Positions 37,031 through 48,709 of a stretch of DNA of 64,000 bases are shown here, in pieces (positions within the stretch are counted from its first letter, which is position 1; every line of letters begins with the position of its first letter). Source of the DNA: Lobosporangium transversale (lineage: Eukaryota; Mortierellomycota; Mortierellomycetes; Mortierellales; Mortierellaceae). Below the pieces are notes generated by a model. The model saw only the letters and a program-made list of their open reading frames with translations, was not told the origin of the DNA and made no database searches. The stretch spans positions 266,001 through 330,000 of the forward strand of contig NW_019028982.1 of assembly GCF_002105155.1 (NCBI RefSeq), read 5' to 3'. The translations under genes were made by a program, and so were the position numbers.

Positions 37031-37273
37031 TTAGTTTGTGGCCGATTGCAGCCCTTTACTAATTGCTTCAGAGATGAGACGATTGAGGTTATCCAAGTGG
37101 TATTGAGAGATTAAAATGTGAACACGCGACTTTCCCTTGACAGAGCCCTTGGCGCTAGCAAGAGCAACCTTGATGGCTTCGCGCGTTTCTCCTTTAGGCA
37201 CTCTTTTGAGGAGGGTTTCGGTATGATTGATTTTGGCGATCAACTCAGTGTACAGCTGGAAATTGGAGCTCAT
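37031..37273 (-). CDS. Possible small orphan protein (80 aa)
   Basis: Short open frame from the ATG at 37273 in AAAATGAGC context; an in-frame ATG lies 18 nt upstream. The product is predicted helical and basic (ELIAKINHTETLLKR, AIKVALASAKGSVKGKS, HLDNLNRLISEAI). No family recognised. A plus-strand open frame with an acidic/basic stretch overlaps its start, so the coding strand is uncertain. Confidence 0.4.
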   Translation of the reverse strand: MSSNFQLYTELIAKINHTETLLKRVPKGETREAIKVALASAKGSVKGKSRVHILISQYHLDNLNRLISEAISKGLQSATN

Positions 37274-38858
37274 TTTGATTCTCATACTCAACCAGTGGCT
37301 CTTGAAAATTGGAAGCTCCTCTCCTCTGAAACGAATTCAATTTAGCGATGAGGATGGTAGTGATGGTAATGATGATGAAGTACAAAAGCATAATAAAAAA
37401 CGGAAGGCTGTTGACCTTTTTAACATGATTATTGGATCATCGATCCTGTCAGGAATACTTGGCTTTAGAAAACCCCTAGTCCGACAACGCGAGAAATTGT
37501 CACAGCCTTCCATACTGTGGCCCCTTTCGTACTGTGGTCCCTTTCGATTCGAAGGAGTGTGCTATCGCTTTGTCATCTCTTTCAACCAAAGACGCTAAAC
37601 ATGCTATACACATCCATCATTTACTTCTCTGTGTCGAACAATGAGGTACTAAAATGAATTTTTTCTTTTATTAATCAACGTGTTATGAATATTCTCCCTG
37701 CCAAGTCCATGGTAAGAGGGATCGAGCCCTGGATTCGAAAAAGAGAGGCGCAACTCCGCATGCTATTCTTCCTCCAACCTAAGAAAATGAATGTTTATCC
37801 TTGAAGCATTGCTTACAGAAAAACAAGACGGCTAAACTTGTTACAGCCTTCATCCATAGCGCTTCGAACTGGATGTGTTAGTTGTAGGGTCTTTGATCTT
37901 TTTTTTATACGTTCATTACATCCAATCTGCCTACGCACCAGAAAACGTCAGAGTAAGGATAGCTCACAAACGTTAATCTCATTTGTGCTCGAAACTAGGC
38001 CAGAATTGAGTCATTGCCCCTGCCTTTAGAACCGGGTTCCGCAGAGGTTTTGCCACCTCACATCCATTGTCTTCTTACATGAGGTTGGGCATGTGCTGCC
38101 GAAAACGTGAATAGACAGCTCAGGATGACTGAAACAAATCTGTAGTAAAGAAGTGGAAAGCATTAAATTCGTCTCTTTTATCTGCTGTAAGCGTAAGCAG
38201 ATACGCAGCAATAAAGCAATGAAGCATATTTTCTCACGTGTTTTCAACCACATAAGAACAAAGCTTAGTTTAATGATTGATTTGATAACGCACATCATCT
38301 TGACCAAGTAAGGAAATCAAGCAGTGACAACGGTGATAATAACTGTTTAGTAATAAAACATATGTGCTGCCTTGGCGCCTCCCGCCAAGGATCCTCACCA
38401 TAATGCTTAAAAGCAATACAGAGGTTGAACAAGTAGATCCTGCCTTTCTTCAAAGCCATAGACCTAATCTAGGACGTGGAGCATTTAGATTGATAAGGTA
38501 TGAGGCTGCCTTCCATGCTTATTAGAGGCTCAAAAACGAGTGGCCTATACAAAGAGAAGGATCTACAGGTTGTCACAAAGCCTAGATTGTGTCCGGTAAC
38601 TGGAACATATAAGGGTCTGTGATAAGAGAACCCATACAATGGTTTGCCTTTGTTAACTGGCGGCAGATCTGTGAACACTAGGGAACCCATTATCACTTTG
38701 TGCGCAGGGTGACCATGTTGGGTTTACTTTTCAAGGAACTACCCATTCCTTTTACCATAACAAGGCCAACGGGGGTTTCAAATCTGAGGACACATCTTTC
38801 TGTCTCCTCCATCGCTTTTTGTCAGATATACGCAAGAAAAAGGCATAGAAATCCAGCC

Positions 38859-38889
<31 letters not shown>

Positions 38890-39222
38890 TGCAGATAACT
38901 ACCAATATTGCTTCTTTGCGCCTTGTTCATGTAATGAGAGACCGATTGACTGGCTGAATAATAACTGTAACAATAGTAACCAAGGACTTATTGGTTTCTA
39001 TCATGATTCCTAAAGGAAAAACAGCGCAATAGTATGCTATAAAACTTGCCCTAATCCTTATACTAACTCTACTACATCCACTACATCCATCATATTCGCT
39101 CGATCCACTACGCTTGATTCTACCTTCTGCGGCCATTGCGCTTTCATTTACTGTGCCCAAAGACATTGTATCAAGACAAATCCTTCTCAAGTGAACAAGC
39201 ACGAAAATAAAAGAAAAAAAAA
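37274..39222. other. 1.9-kb region without a confident gene
   Basis: Contains a plus-strand open frame to 37598 with RIQFSDEDGSDGNDDEVQ followed by a basic patch, possibly a remnant. It also has an A28 run at 38859-38886 and a TATAAAA box at 39038-39044. I support no complete gene here. Confidence 0.45.
39038..39044 (+). promoter_or_regulatory. TATA box (TATAAAA) upstream of small ORF 39223
   Basis: TATAAAA 179 nt upstream of the ATG at 39223, followed by a C/T/A-rich leader. It supports transcription of the small frame in this orientation. Confidence 0.45.
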
Positions 39223-39555
39223 ATGGTTGAGAACTTTACGACTAATACGCGGCAGATCCAAGCCATGTTGAGTTCTATTCGTGGGGTGGAGGCAACTTAT
39301 GTAGAGGTAGCGGAGACGAAGCTCCATAATAGCCTTGCGAGCCTCCTCTATATTGTCCTATCCAATCAAGTCTCGGTCCCGCCACAAACTCGAAGGCACG
39401 TCCATTCTCTACTGGATTTGATACCAGTCCTTCTTGTCGCTCCTTTTCCAGAAAAAATAGTGCAGCTAGTGGCCGTGGCTACAGAAGTGGATAAATTACT
39501 GTCAGAAGTGCTTATCGTTCCCCAGCTTGGCTCTGTACACCAAGGCTCAAAATAA
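39223..39555 (+). CDS. Possible small orphan protein (110 aa)
   Basis: ATG in a strong fungal context (AAAAAAAAAATGGTT) after an A-rich leader and a TATA box. The product is mostly helical and hydrophobic (SLASLLYIVLSNQVSVPP, VHSLLDLIPVLLVAPF, IVQLVAVATEVDKLLSEV), with no signal peptide and no known domain. Weak positional resemblance to the 37031 product (both begin near NF and have similar length) is not enough to claim homology. Confidence 0.45.
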   Translation: MVENFTTNTRQIQAMLSSIRGVEATYVEVAETKLHNSLASLLYIVLSNQVSVPPQTRRHVHSLLDLIPVLLVAPFPEKIVQLVAVATEVDKLLSEVLIVPQLGSVHQGSK

Positions 39556-39750
39556 AGAGGATTCCAAATTAGCTTCTCTTTTCTTTCGTAGCCTTGTGTT
39601 CGACATGCTTCAAACTATCTTGAAGCCTCGCTGGCCAAATAATTGCCAAAGCCCCAGTTTACTCGCTATATTCAGATGCTAAAGCAAAACTAATATCTCT
39701 CATCTTTGTAGACAGAATATTAAAGCAGTCAGTTCAGGCACTTTGATCAA

Positions 39751-39784
<34 letters not shown>

Positions 39785-40532
39785 TATTTGCCGCTCCAAA
39801 TAAGGGCGATAGTACATTTTAAAACCCGAGCTCTACACAGTTGTTATTTTCAAATATGTGTTTTCTAAACACACTATCAAATGCATTCAAGACTCATGTA
39901 CGGTGGAATGCACAAAAAGATTTGGTAATATTCATGAAGCCTAGTGGTACTGGTCTCATCTCAACTGATATTCCTCAGATTCTGGTAACATAGTATCGGA
40001 TCTATACTCTTTGAAGTGTCTTCCCCGTAACACGAGCTATTAGGGATGCAAGGTTTTTACGTTGTAGTCTTTTGAATAAAACTACGAGAAGTAGCAGCCT
40101 ATTAAAAAAGGACCAGAACCATAATTAGGATCACCTGTGAACGAAGACGATTCTAAGCAGCTGAAGGTACTGGTATGGTATACATTTACGACAAAAGTTT
40201 CGACATCTCAGTAGGGTATTTCAAACAGCATATAACTTTCATAGTCGTCAGACTTGCATTTAATGCACTTCTTTGCTATTGCTATGAAGGAAAAGTCTTA
40301 TTCAAAAGTGCATCAAGGCTTACAGATTTATGTAAAAGAGAATGGTGGATCAGTAGCTGTCCGAAATTGGTCAAAAAGGTGGCAACGCTGCTGATAAAAT
40401 TATGATCAGCGCAACACAACATGACCCAACCTTTGTTTCTTTTCCATCTTTTTCTACATTCCGCAACATCCTTCAATACCAAAGTAGAACAGAAAACACC
40501 AACTATACTATCAATAACAACAAAAGTAAGAA
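39556..40532. other. Intergenic region with T32 run
   Basis: A T run of about 32 nt lies at 39752-39783; the rest is AT-rich. A CT-rich, A-rich leader precedes the ATG at 40533. No gene recognised. Confidence 0.55.
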
Positions 40533-40865
40533 ATGGGACCAATCCTGCCACCTCTTACCAAGGACTTCCTTCATATTCTAGATGTGCTTACCAGGTTCAA
40601 GCGAAAGGACCCAATCTTGTTTAAGGATATACAGCTTACCGAAAACCTGGAACATCTAATCGATGCACGCACATACCTCCAACAACTACCAGAGGTCTAT
40701 GAATGGATAACCTGGGTAAAAAAGTGGATGCTTGAGCTGCCACGTAATCACGATCGCTCTTGGAAATTGCAGTGCATCCGCGTTCTTGACGAGGAAGTCC
40801 AAATCATGATGATCCACCTCTCTTGGCTGATTCACGGTCATGACCGACATGAGACCAAACAGTAG
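40533..40865 (+). CDS. Possible small orphan protein (110 aa)
   Basis: ATG in AAGAAATGGG context after a CAACAAAA-rich leader typical of expressed fungal genes. The product is helical with many Leu/Trp residues (DFLHILDVLTRFKRKDP, EVYEWITWVKKWMLELP, EVQIMMIHLSWLIHG). No recognised family. Together with the frames at 37031 and 39223 it forms a row of short unknown frames next to a degenerate transposase gene. Confidence 0.45.
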   Translation: MGPILPPLTKDFLHILDVLTRFKRKDPILFKDIQLTENLEHLIDARTYLQQLPEVYEWITWVKKWMLELPRNHDRSWKLQCIRVLDEEVQIMMIHLSWLIHGHDRHETKQ

Positions 40866-41285
40866 CCCCCAGTAGCCATTACCGCAAAAAAATAAAAAAT
40901 AAACCAAGTTCGCATCCACATATCTTGTAATGGCTAAGGATGGTTAGTCAGGATAGTCAATATCTAAGGTCTTGAATGCATGTTTTATTGTATCAATTTG
41001 CGCTTTGTGCAGTCTATAATGCTGGCTGATGATCGGCATGTCTCTTTTCCAAGGAGGCATTATTGATCATCAGCCTTAGTGACAGATAAGTAGAGGGAAT
41101 GATATTGTTTCGTTCTCGCTTGAAGGCTTTCGATTCGGACTCTCCCTCTTCCTCGCTTTTTTGGTCCTGTAGGCCTTCGGCATTATATGATCGTCGGTGC
41201 CTGGAGCTTCTATGTCCCGCGGCCACTCGACACCATTCATACGCAATTACCACTCTCCTCTAACAGCAGGCTAGACTAGGCTACT

Positions 41286-41315
<30 letters not shown>
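40866..41315. other. Intergenic region ending in T31 run
   Basis: No gene seen. The T run 41287-41317 abuts, and partly forms, the stop codon of the minus-strand transposase-like gene. Confidence 0.6.

Positions 41316-41317
<2 letters not shown>
41287..41317 (-). repeat. Homopolymer run (A31 in sense of the transposase-like gene)
   Basis: T31 on the plus strand. On the coding strand the stop codon TAA continues without a break into the A run, which looks like an integrated poly(A) tail or a homopolymer expansion. Confidence 0.85.
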
Positions 41318-41320
<3 letters not shown>

Positions 41321-43304
41321 ATTTCTGCTTGTGCTCCAGCTTCCACATCAACCGCACTTGTTCTTCCTGCTGCTTCAATATCCACAGCTCCTTCTCCCTA
41401 AGCTGCTCCTCCCATGCCATATTATATGATGACTCATCACCCAAAACTAGGTTATGTATTGTCATACATGCTTCGATCCATTCTCGTACATTCTCCAAAC
41501 TCGTTATATCGTCTTTGACCTGAAGTCGCAATTCCACGAGACTAGGAAATCGAGCCTTTAATGTTCGCTGACAGTCTAATGCGCGCTTCTGGATAGTCCT
41601 TAAGCTCTCTTCGAATGTCCTGTGTGAATTCATATCCATACTACAACCGTGATTTTGAGTATAGTGTGATGTTTGTGTTTGTGCAGCGCTATCGGCCATA
41701 GTAACAGAGAGCTGCAAATGTGCTCCACCAAGGGCATCTCCATCCGCGTGCATTGAAACCACATTCGCACTTGACTCAAATTCTGGGCCAGCCACCAGAT
41801 ACTCATTATCCTCAAAAAATTTAGTTGACTCTAACAATAGTGGACTTGACATCAAGGTCTGCTGATTTGTCCAGCCAGCAGGACGAGGCGCATCCACGAA
41901 TCGGATGCGTGTTGTCGTGTCACTCACAAAGAGGACCTTGTATCCGTAATCTCGTTTGAGATACTTTATTCTAATAAAGCCAGGCTGGTGCGTTGCCATT
42001 CCTTCAGCTAATGGCGCAACAGGTGCTGCTGGTTGATCTGCGGATTGATTGTTAACTGGAGCAGGAAAGACAGGTGAAAGAATATTTTCTTCTGGATAAA
42101 TTGTCATCTCTGGCCGTATCTCTTGCCTGTTTTCATAAACGTCCTCGTCTTCTGCTTTCTTTCCTCTTTTTTTTCTAGAGATTTTTAGCTTCTTAATTCT
42201 CTGGTAGTTAATGCTGCCTTCGCTGTTATCAATACCGTCGCCATTGTCTTTGTTGGAACTACTGTCGTTGCTATTTCTAGTCCCGTTATTTTGGATAGCA
42301 CCGTTGTTTTTGTTAGAATCCTTTGTTAATCTGATATTAGACTTAAGATTGCGCCGCTTTTCTTTACTACTTTTTTGCCCTTGTTCTGACAGTGTTTGTG
42401 CTGCGGCTATTGTAGATGGATGAAGTGGGATGAGATAATCTTCTGTGTTCTTGAGCAATGGCCTTGAAGCCAAAAGAACATAAAAAACTGACAAAATTCC
42501 AACAGTATCTAAAATCTCGCATGGACTATTTTGCGTCTCCTCATAACCGCCTGTCTTTGAAGCTGATTTCGAGCTTGGTCCTTTTTGTGATAGTACAGTA
42601 GGCAACTGTATGGGTGCGCTATAGGGAAAGGTTATCGTAGGAATAGTCGTGGTAGTCTTAGTAGCCGTGACAGCTGAGGCAACTAAACTTTTGGCCCTCA
42701 ATTTGATGGTCCGTTTCTCATCCTGACTAGGCCAAGTGATTAAATCAGACGAGATTTCCTTCAAGACTTGTATGCAGCGTTTGGTACACTTCATGATGGA
42801 GCCTTCCGATAGGCCGAAAATTTTGGATGCCTCTCCAATGCCAGCTTCGTTACCATAATGTCCAAGTCTCCAAAGAGTAATCGCTAATTGTTTCTCTACA
42901 GACTCTTGAGAGTTGTTGGAGCGATTCATGAACACTTCATGTTGACACATTATGGAGGAGGAGATACTGAAAAATGCTGATTTAGAAACTCGAACAAATT
43001 CCAGATAATCCTCATCGGTCCCATTTCGACGCAGATCCTCATAGATTTCGCCGCCCACACGCTGATGGTTTGTCTTGCGGGAAGCAAAATAGCGCTGCTT
43101 CTCAGCCGCGACTTTCATGTCTTCGGCAGTGGGGTACTGCTTCAACATGTCATCAATGCTATCGCATCGAAAATATTGGGAGAGTTTGGTATCAATAGAA
43201 CCCAGTTCTTCTTTGGTGGCTTCTAAAGGACTCGACACGTACTCCTTCTCGAGGCGCTGGCGTAATTCTAGCAGAGCAAAGACCTTTTTGCGCTCTGAAC
43301 TCAT
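41316..43304 (-). CDS. Domesticated PIF/Harbinger (HARBI1-like) transposase-derived protein
   Basis: 662 aa, intronless, uninterrupted. Residues about 137-185 match the Harbinger helix-turn-helix (ITLWRLGHYGNEAGIGEASK, IFGLSEGSIMKCTKRCIQVL). Scattered blocks of the DDE_4 domain follow: EILDTVGILSVF with RPLLKNTEDYL (first-Asp region), YGYKVLFVSDTTTRIRFVDA with EYLVAGPEF where the family has a YLLGDxxY Asp, and LDCQRTLKARFPSL ahead of an IEACMTIHNLVL helix, where the expected catalytic Glu (VERAFG-type) is replaced. At least two of three catalytic acids therefore appear lost. A basic, Asn-rich insert of about 120 residues with a possible NLS (KKLKISRKKRGKK) splits the domain. An intact long frame with dead catalysis suggests exaptation, perhaps as a DNA-binding regulator. 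No terminal inverted repeats were identified. Confidence 0.75.
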
Positions 43305-43759
43305 TGTCTTTGTTCCTTGTTCTTATTCTTGCATGGTATGGTGGTGATGTGAGTACTGAAAGTAATTTCCTTTGTGAGGGAGGATAAGAATGTAGAATGA
43401 TTTATGGCTTGCCTCTTCGGAGACGGGATGGCAGCAAGCGACAGTTCAGACTGATGTTTAATGAGTTGAACGATGCTTAGGTGAGACCCTTAAAGAAGGA
43501 GTATTTTAAGTTCATGGAAACATGACAGGCCTGCATCGCTCTTGTTGGTTGCATACAACCTCCAGACTCACAAAACAAATCAATTGTTGCTTCGGTTAGG
43601 CTTTATTTTTGACAAGAGAGTTTTGAGAAAGAACAAGGACGAGGAGCAAAAATATATATTTTTTTCTATTCCTTTTCTAATAATCTTTGTCCGTTCACTC
43701 TTTCTTGCTTGACCAATTATCGCCAACAGTAAGGAACTCAATAAAGAACTGAGCCACTC
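43305..43759. other. Intergenic region
   Basis: 5' flank of the transposase-like gene and 3' flank of eS12. No other feature recognised. Confidence 0.6.
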
Positions 43760-44331
43760 TTAACGAGTCTTGAAGTAATCCAAGAGAACGTTCATGGCCT
43801 CAGACTCCTCACCGAAATCCTTGACGACGACACAGGAGCAACCGACAACTTTGCGGGCATTGCCCTCACGGTCAATCTTGCATAGACCAGCCCATTCACC
43901 GAGCTTCTTGGCATCTGAGACCTTGATCAAGTTGATGTTATGCTCGGCACAAAGGGCCTCGACCAATTTGATGTACTCCTTCTCAGTGCAGGTCTCAACA
44001 AGGACAGCCATGTGAGCTTGACGTCTATGTTGAGGCAAAAAAAAAAAAAAAAAAAAAAATTAGTCCCTCGAAGTAAAGGACAATGGATTCCATTCTATGT
44101 CAAACCCAGTATCAGCGATAGATTCATATTGCGATGATTTGAATGTTAGCCCAATTACCTGTCAAGGGCCTTAGCACACTCACGGAGACCACGGGCAAGG
44201 CCGTCGTGGACAAGGGCGCGCTTCAGAACATCCTGAAGGGCCTCCTCAACGGACATTTGGCCACGAGCAGAGGCATCGGCAGCGACCTCAACCTCAGCGA
44301 CCTGGTTAGCGGCATCTCTTTCTTCAGACAT
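43760..44331 (-). CDS. RPS12: 40S ribosomal protein eS12
   Basis: Component of the small ribosomal subunit beak. Exons 44331-44159 and 44024-43760, joined in phase 2, 145 aa, the family's usual length. Recognisable blocks are [68 protein letters not shown] and [15 protein letters not shown]. The intron holds an A22 run (poly(T) in sense) close to its acceptor. Divergent from the Ssh4-like gene. Confidence 0.96.
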
Positions 44332-45660
44332 TGTTGTATAAAACTTGGGAGTAGACGTCCTCGCTAATGATAGAATGGTCGATGGAGTATGTAATGTGGA
44401 TGAATATAATGTCACATTAAAAAGAGCTCGATGATCGTAATGATGATGACGATGGTGATGACCAGACAACATATGTTTGAAATGGAGTGCCGACAATAGT
44501 GAATGTCGATTCATGATTTTTTCAGTATTGAATCGCTTCGTAAGGGATCCCAATGAGGAAATGGCATTCCAATGACTAAAGAATATATCCTTCCTGTCAT
44601 CATGATTATGGCAACAGTATATAGTCATAAAAGAAAAACCACCATCCTGATTTCTACTTTTGATCCCGATGCTGATGCTGATCCCGAGCCCATAAAGTTG
44701 ATCCTTATTCCAACGATCAAATGCTGAAATGCAATAGGTTGAGGAACTTACATGTCACAAAAGTGAAAGATTCACATATTTCAAATTTTTGTTCAACCTT
44801 TATTCTTGCAAAAGAAATTAACATTTACATGAGCTTTGCATACTAATCGTCATAAATAATCACATGACCGAACACGACTATAATAAGATTCGGGCTCTTG
44901 GGGTTCAGGAACGTTTGATAGCTCATCTCCAATCTGGCGGTCGACTGACTGAGTGTGATTGACGGGTGGTAAGGTTAAGTCCGAGGAAAGGGTGAAGGCG
45001 CTAAATCGCAGCGCAACAATGTTCTCATACTGATGAGACTGTGCTGTGTGTCTGAGCCTACACTTTAAAAAAAAAACCCATAGGCGTTTCGACCTTCGCA
45101 TGTGCTGTGCATGCCTAGAAAAGAAAAAAGTGACGACTCGTCTCATTAGTCGTTTCTCTCTTGTTTTTCTGTTACTTTACACTCTTCTTTCCCAACTCAT
45201 TTCCCCCTACTTTTTTTTTTTTTTTTTTTTTTTTTGCTATCCGAGCTTTCTTAGTTTTTTTATTGTTCATACTCCTTTTTTTTTTTGTCTTCATAAACAC
45301 GAGATCAGACATTAGTTGTGCACACGGATCATGAAAAAGTGAACAGGCAAAACCCAATTCAACAACAAAAACAACAACAAGCGGCACGAGAGTCCATTTG
45401 TCAGTCAGTCAGCCAGACAAACTACCATCCTTGTCTTTGTGTCCGTGTGTTTGTGTGTATGTACACACTTTGGGTGCTCTGTGGTGTGTGGATGTCTATC
45501 CTTGTTTAGTCCACTGCTGTTTTTCACTCCATTCCGTCCCCCTTTTCTTTATTCTTCAAGAGTAAAGACAGATAGAAACACCTTATATATATATCCCCTA
45601 TCTTCCCATTTTCTTTTTCTTTTTCTTTTTTTTTTTTTTTTTTTTTTTTTTTCTACGGCC
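44332..45660. other. Divergent 1.3-kb intergenic region
   Basis: Promoters of eS12 and the Ssh4-like gene. Contains T runs at 45212-45234 and 45627-45652 (the latter ends 8 nt before the ATG at 45661) and a CAA-rich leader near 45360-45380. No gene recognised. Confidence 0.6.
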
Positions 45661-48043
45661 ATGCCTCCGCCTCTTCCATTACCTTCATCCTTCCCAGCTG
45701 CTCCCGAAGTTCTACTTCCGCAACAGGTACGGAAACCGGATACGAATTTACTACAGAGCAGCAACAACAACGACCCTTGGCCAAAAGCTTTTTCTCCCGA
45801 ACTAGAACAAGAACAAACTTTAGACATCAAACAGCAAAATCAGGAATCTTTGTCCCAGCATAAACAACAGCCGTATGAAGAATCACAACAACAGGGGCAA
45901 CAATCTTTTCCTCTCTATCAACATCAGCAACCTTTCATACAACTACCTACTATAATTGCCTCTCCTTCCTCAACACCATCATCGTCGATTATACCCCCTT
46001 CCTTATCAACCTATCCTACAGTCTTCCAAAGCTCACTTGAACAATATCCAATTAGCGATCCACAGCAACCGTCTTTTCCTTCACCTCCAGTGTCGGATGA
46101 CGAAGACATTACGTGGTTCGTGATCTTGCTTCTCGCGATAGCTATCATCATTACAATCGCCACTGTTATTCGATCCTGTGGCCAAAAGGCTGGATGGCTC
46201 ACAGGATCTTCATCATCGTCGCAGTCATCATCTCAGAGCAGTCGTCATGGTGGAGGAAGTGCTGGGCGCGGAGGTAGAGGAGGTCGAGGTTATGGAGCGC
46301 ACCCCATTCCAAATTGGGAAGAGGATCCGGAGGCGACTGAAGAAAGGCTGGCTGCCCTGTCAGATAGTGAACGACAAGCATATGATGCTGCACATGGTGA
46401 GTAATTATACAAAAATGATTATTTATTTATTTTTCTTTCTTCCGAAAGACACATGTGAGATCAAGATGCAAGGGAACAATGCGGTTGCAAAGACAGGACT
46501 GCACAACAATCACCTACTCATATACCACGTTTGGAATCAAGGGCAGCTATGCTGTGAAACGTTAGTCTGGACCATGTGGTTCCTTGCGGCCTAGGACAAC
46601 CTGTCAGCTGATACGACAGGGATGACAGGGCGTTAATGCAATTGTATCACGGATTGAAGTGCTTTTTCTGTTTGTTTGCTCTATTATTCACAATGATGAT
46701 ATCTTCATTTAATCTTTCAGCCTTCCAATTAGTCCATCCACCCAACAGTATACCTACAGACATCTCGCTATCTCAATACCTCTCAATTCAGGAAAAGGGC
46801 GTTTCCGCATGGGAGTTTGAGGCGTCTTATGATCATCAGCTCTATGTCCACGACAGGACGGAGCTCTCATTCTTTGACCAGATCGCGTGTGTTCAAACTA
46901 ATTTGCCTTTACCAAAGCAGCAGGAGGTATACTATTGGGAAGTCAAGATGTTTGAAAAGAGTCCCAACACCATTGTTTCTGTCGGTGTCACCACCAAGCC
47001 CTATCCAACAACTAGGTTACCAGGTATTGATCATCACTATGCTTCGCTGTACCAAAATACTATGAAAGAAAAAAAAAAAAAAAAAAAAAAAAAAGCCTCT
47101 AAATTTGCTATTATTAATACCAGTTTTATTGTTCAATTTTTTTTTCTTCCTTTTCTTTCCCTTAGGATGGAATCGTCATTCAGCAGGATACTTTTCTCAC
47201 AATGGACAGAAATACTGCAACTCTCTCTGGAGTGGTCACACATATGGTCCCATTTACTTTGAGGGAGATGTTATTGGATGTGGATACCGACCACGGCACG
47301 GTACTATCTTTTTCACACGCAATGGCAAACGTATCGAAGATGCTTACACGGGTTTTGGAAGGATGAATCTGTTTCCGACTGTGGGGGCAACAGGGCCATG
47401 TGTATTACATGTAAACTTTGGGCAGTCAGGATTTGTATTTGTAGAGGCCAATGTCAAGAAATGGGGTCTAGCACCTGCAAGTGGATCACTGGCCCCTCCT
47501 CCTGCATATGGTAGTGAGATGGGCTCGATCCTGTTGGAGGCAGCGGGATCTGATCCGAATCATCATTTGGGTTCCATAGGCGGCAGCTCACTTGTTTCTA
47601 GAGGTAGACCGATACTTCAGTCAGGCTCTTCCAGAACACGGGTACACAGCGCAGGAGCATCACGATTCGAGGATCTATCGTCACGAGTGGCAACGACAAA
47701 TGGAGTTGGAACTGGCGAAGGTGTTGGCTCAAACTCTGGAGCTGAGATACAGAATGGTGATCGGACATCAGCATCGCCGGTCCGGATCTCGATTGGCACC
47801 ATGTTGCCGCCCCCACCCAACTATTCGAGTTTGGATCGGTATGGACACCCACGGTACAACGATGTTACGGCTACAGAACAAGGGACGGATGGCCATGGAT
47901 ACAGCCATAGTCCTGGAGATGCTGAGGATGATGATGCTAGTAGTATTACAAGTACACAAAGCGATGAATCTGCGACATTTTTGTTGGCTAACGCTCAACG
48001 TGAAGAAGTGCATCATGTTGAATCAATGAACAGTTTTGAATAA
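45661..48043 (+). CDS. SSH4: Ssh4/Ear1-like Rsp5 adaptor (TM, SPRY domain, PPxY motifs)
   Basis: Exons 45661-46396, 46721-47023, 47166-48043, joined in phase 1, 638 aa. Residues 1-150 are Gln/Ser/Pro-rich. One transmembrane helix lies near 151-170 (WFVILLLAIAIIITIATVI), then an RGG-like linker and a SPRY domain about 275-445 (WEFEASYDHQLYV, YYWEVKMFEK, SVGVTTKPYP, GWNRHSAGYFSHNGQKY, VIGCGYRPRHGTIFFTRNG). After it come two PY motifs, PPAY (about 456) and PPNY (about 562). In yeast, Ssh4 and Ear1 sit in endosome/vacuole membranes, recognise cargo through SPRY and recruit the HECT ligase Rsp5 through PY motifs; the same job is inferred here. The first two exons flank a 324-nt intron, and intron 2 carries an A24 run. 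Confidence 0.92.
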
Positions 48044-48226
48044 AGAAAGCGCTGTGGGCGATATTGTATCATACTAGTTTTGACAGATGTGTTGATGTCC
48101 TTTTCTTTAAGCATGTTTCGGTTAAAATTTTTTAATTAAGTTTTACCAACATGAACTATTTTATTTTATTTCTTTTCGGCTCCTTTCTTCGGCTCCATTT
48201 TTTTCTCCATTCTTTCTTCTTCTTTC

Positions 48227-48264
48227 ATTACCATTACTATTACTATTACCATTACCATTCCTAT
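48227..48264 (+). repeat. Hexanucleotide-like (ATTACC/ATTACT) repeat upstream of Mpo1-like gene
   Basis: Imperfect tandem ATTACC/ATTACT units within a CT-rich leader, 38-75 nt before the ATG at 48302. Confidence 0.7.
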
Positions 48265-48301
48265 TCAGTCTCATTCTTTTATTTTTTGTTTTAAACCAAC
48301 C

Positions 48302-48481
48302 ATGGGTGTTCAAAAGAGCAGCAAAGAAATCGCCAACCACAACTACAGCAAGAGGGCCTACAAGGTCGGAGGATACTCGTCATTTGAGGAGTTCTATCCG
48401 TACTATCTCTCAGAGCATTGCAATCCCATTAACCGACGTCTGCATCTTTTTGGTAATTAAAGATACACTTTTATACCATCG

Positions 48482-48522
<41 letters not shown>

Positions 48523-48676
48523 ACGAAAACCAAAAACCTCTTTCTTGACTGAATAATAATCGAATGCTCTTCTTTGTCCTGGTTTTTGGTAAAAAGCAAC
48601 GACGAATGTAGTCGCCATTCTTGGCTATTTGGTTATGACGAGGCAACTCCGGTTTTGGTGGGTCACACTTCTTCAA

Positions 48677-48709
<33 letters not shown>

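Noticed and set aside
37227-37598. 123-codon plus-strand frame with acidic and basic stretch
   Set aside because: No supportive promoter or similarity, and it overlaps the small minus-strand frame. Kept only as a possible remnant.
37700-37770. Candidate tRNA-like B-box on the minus strand (GGCTCGATCC)
   Set aside because: No A box and no cloverleaf could be drawn.
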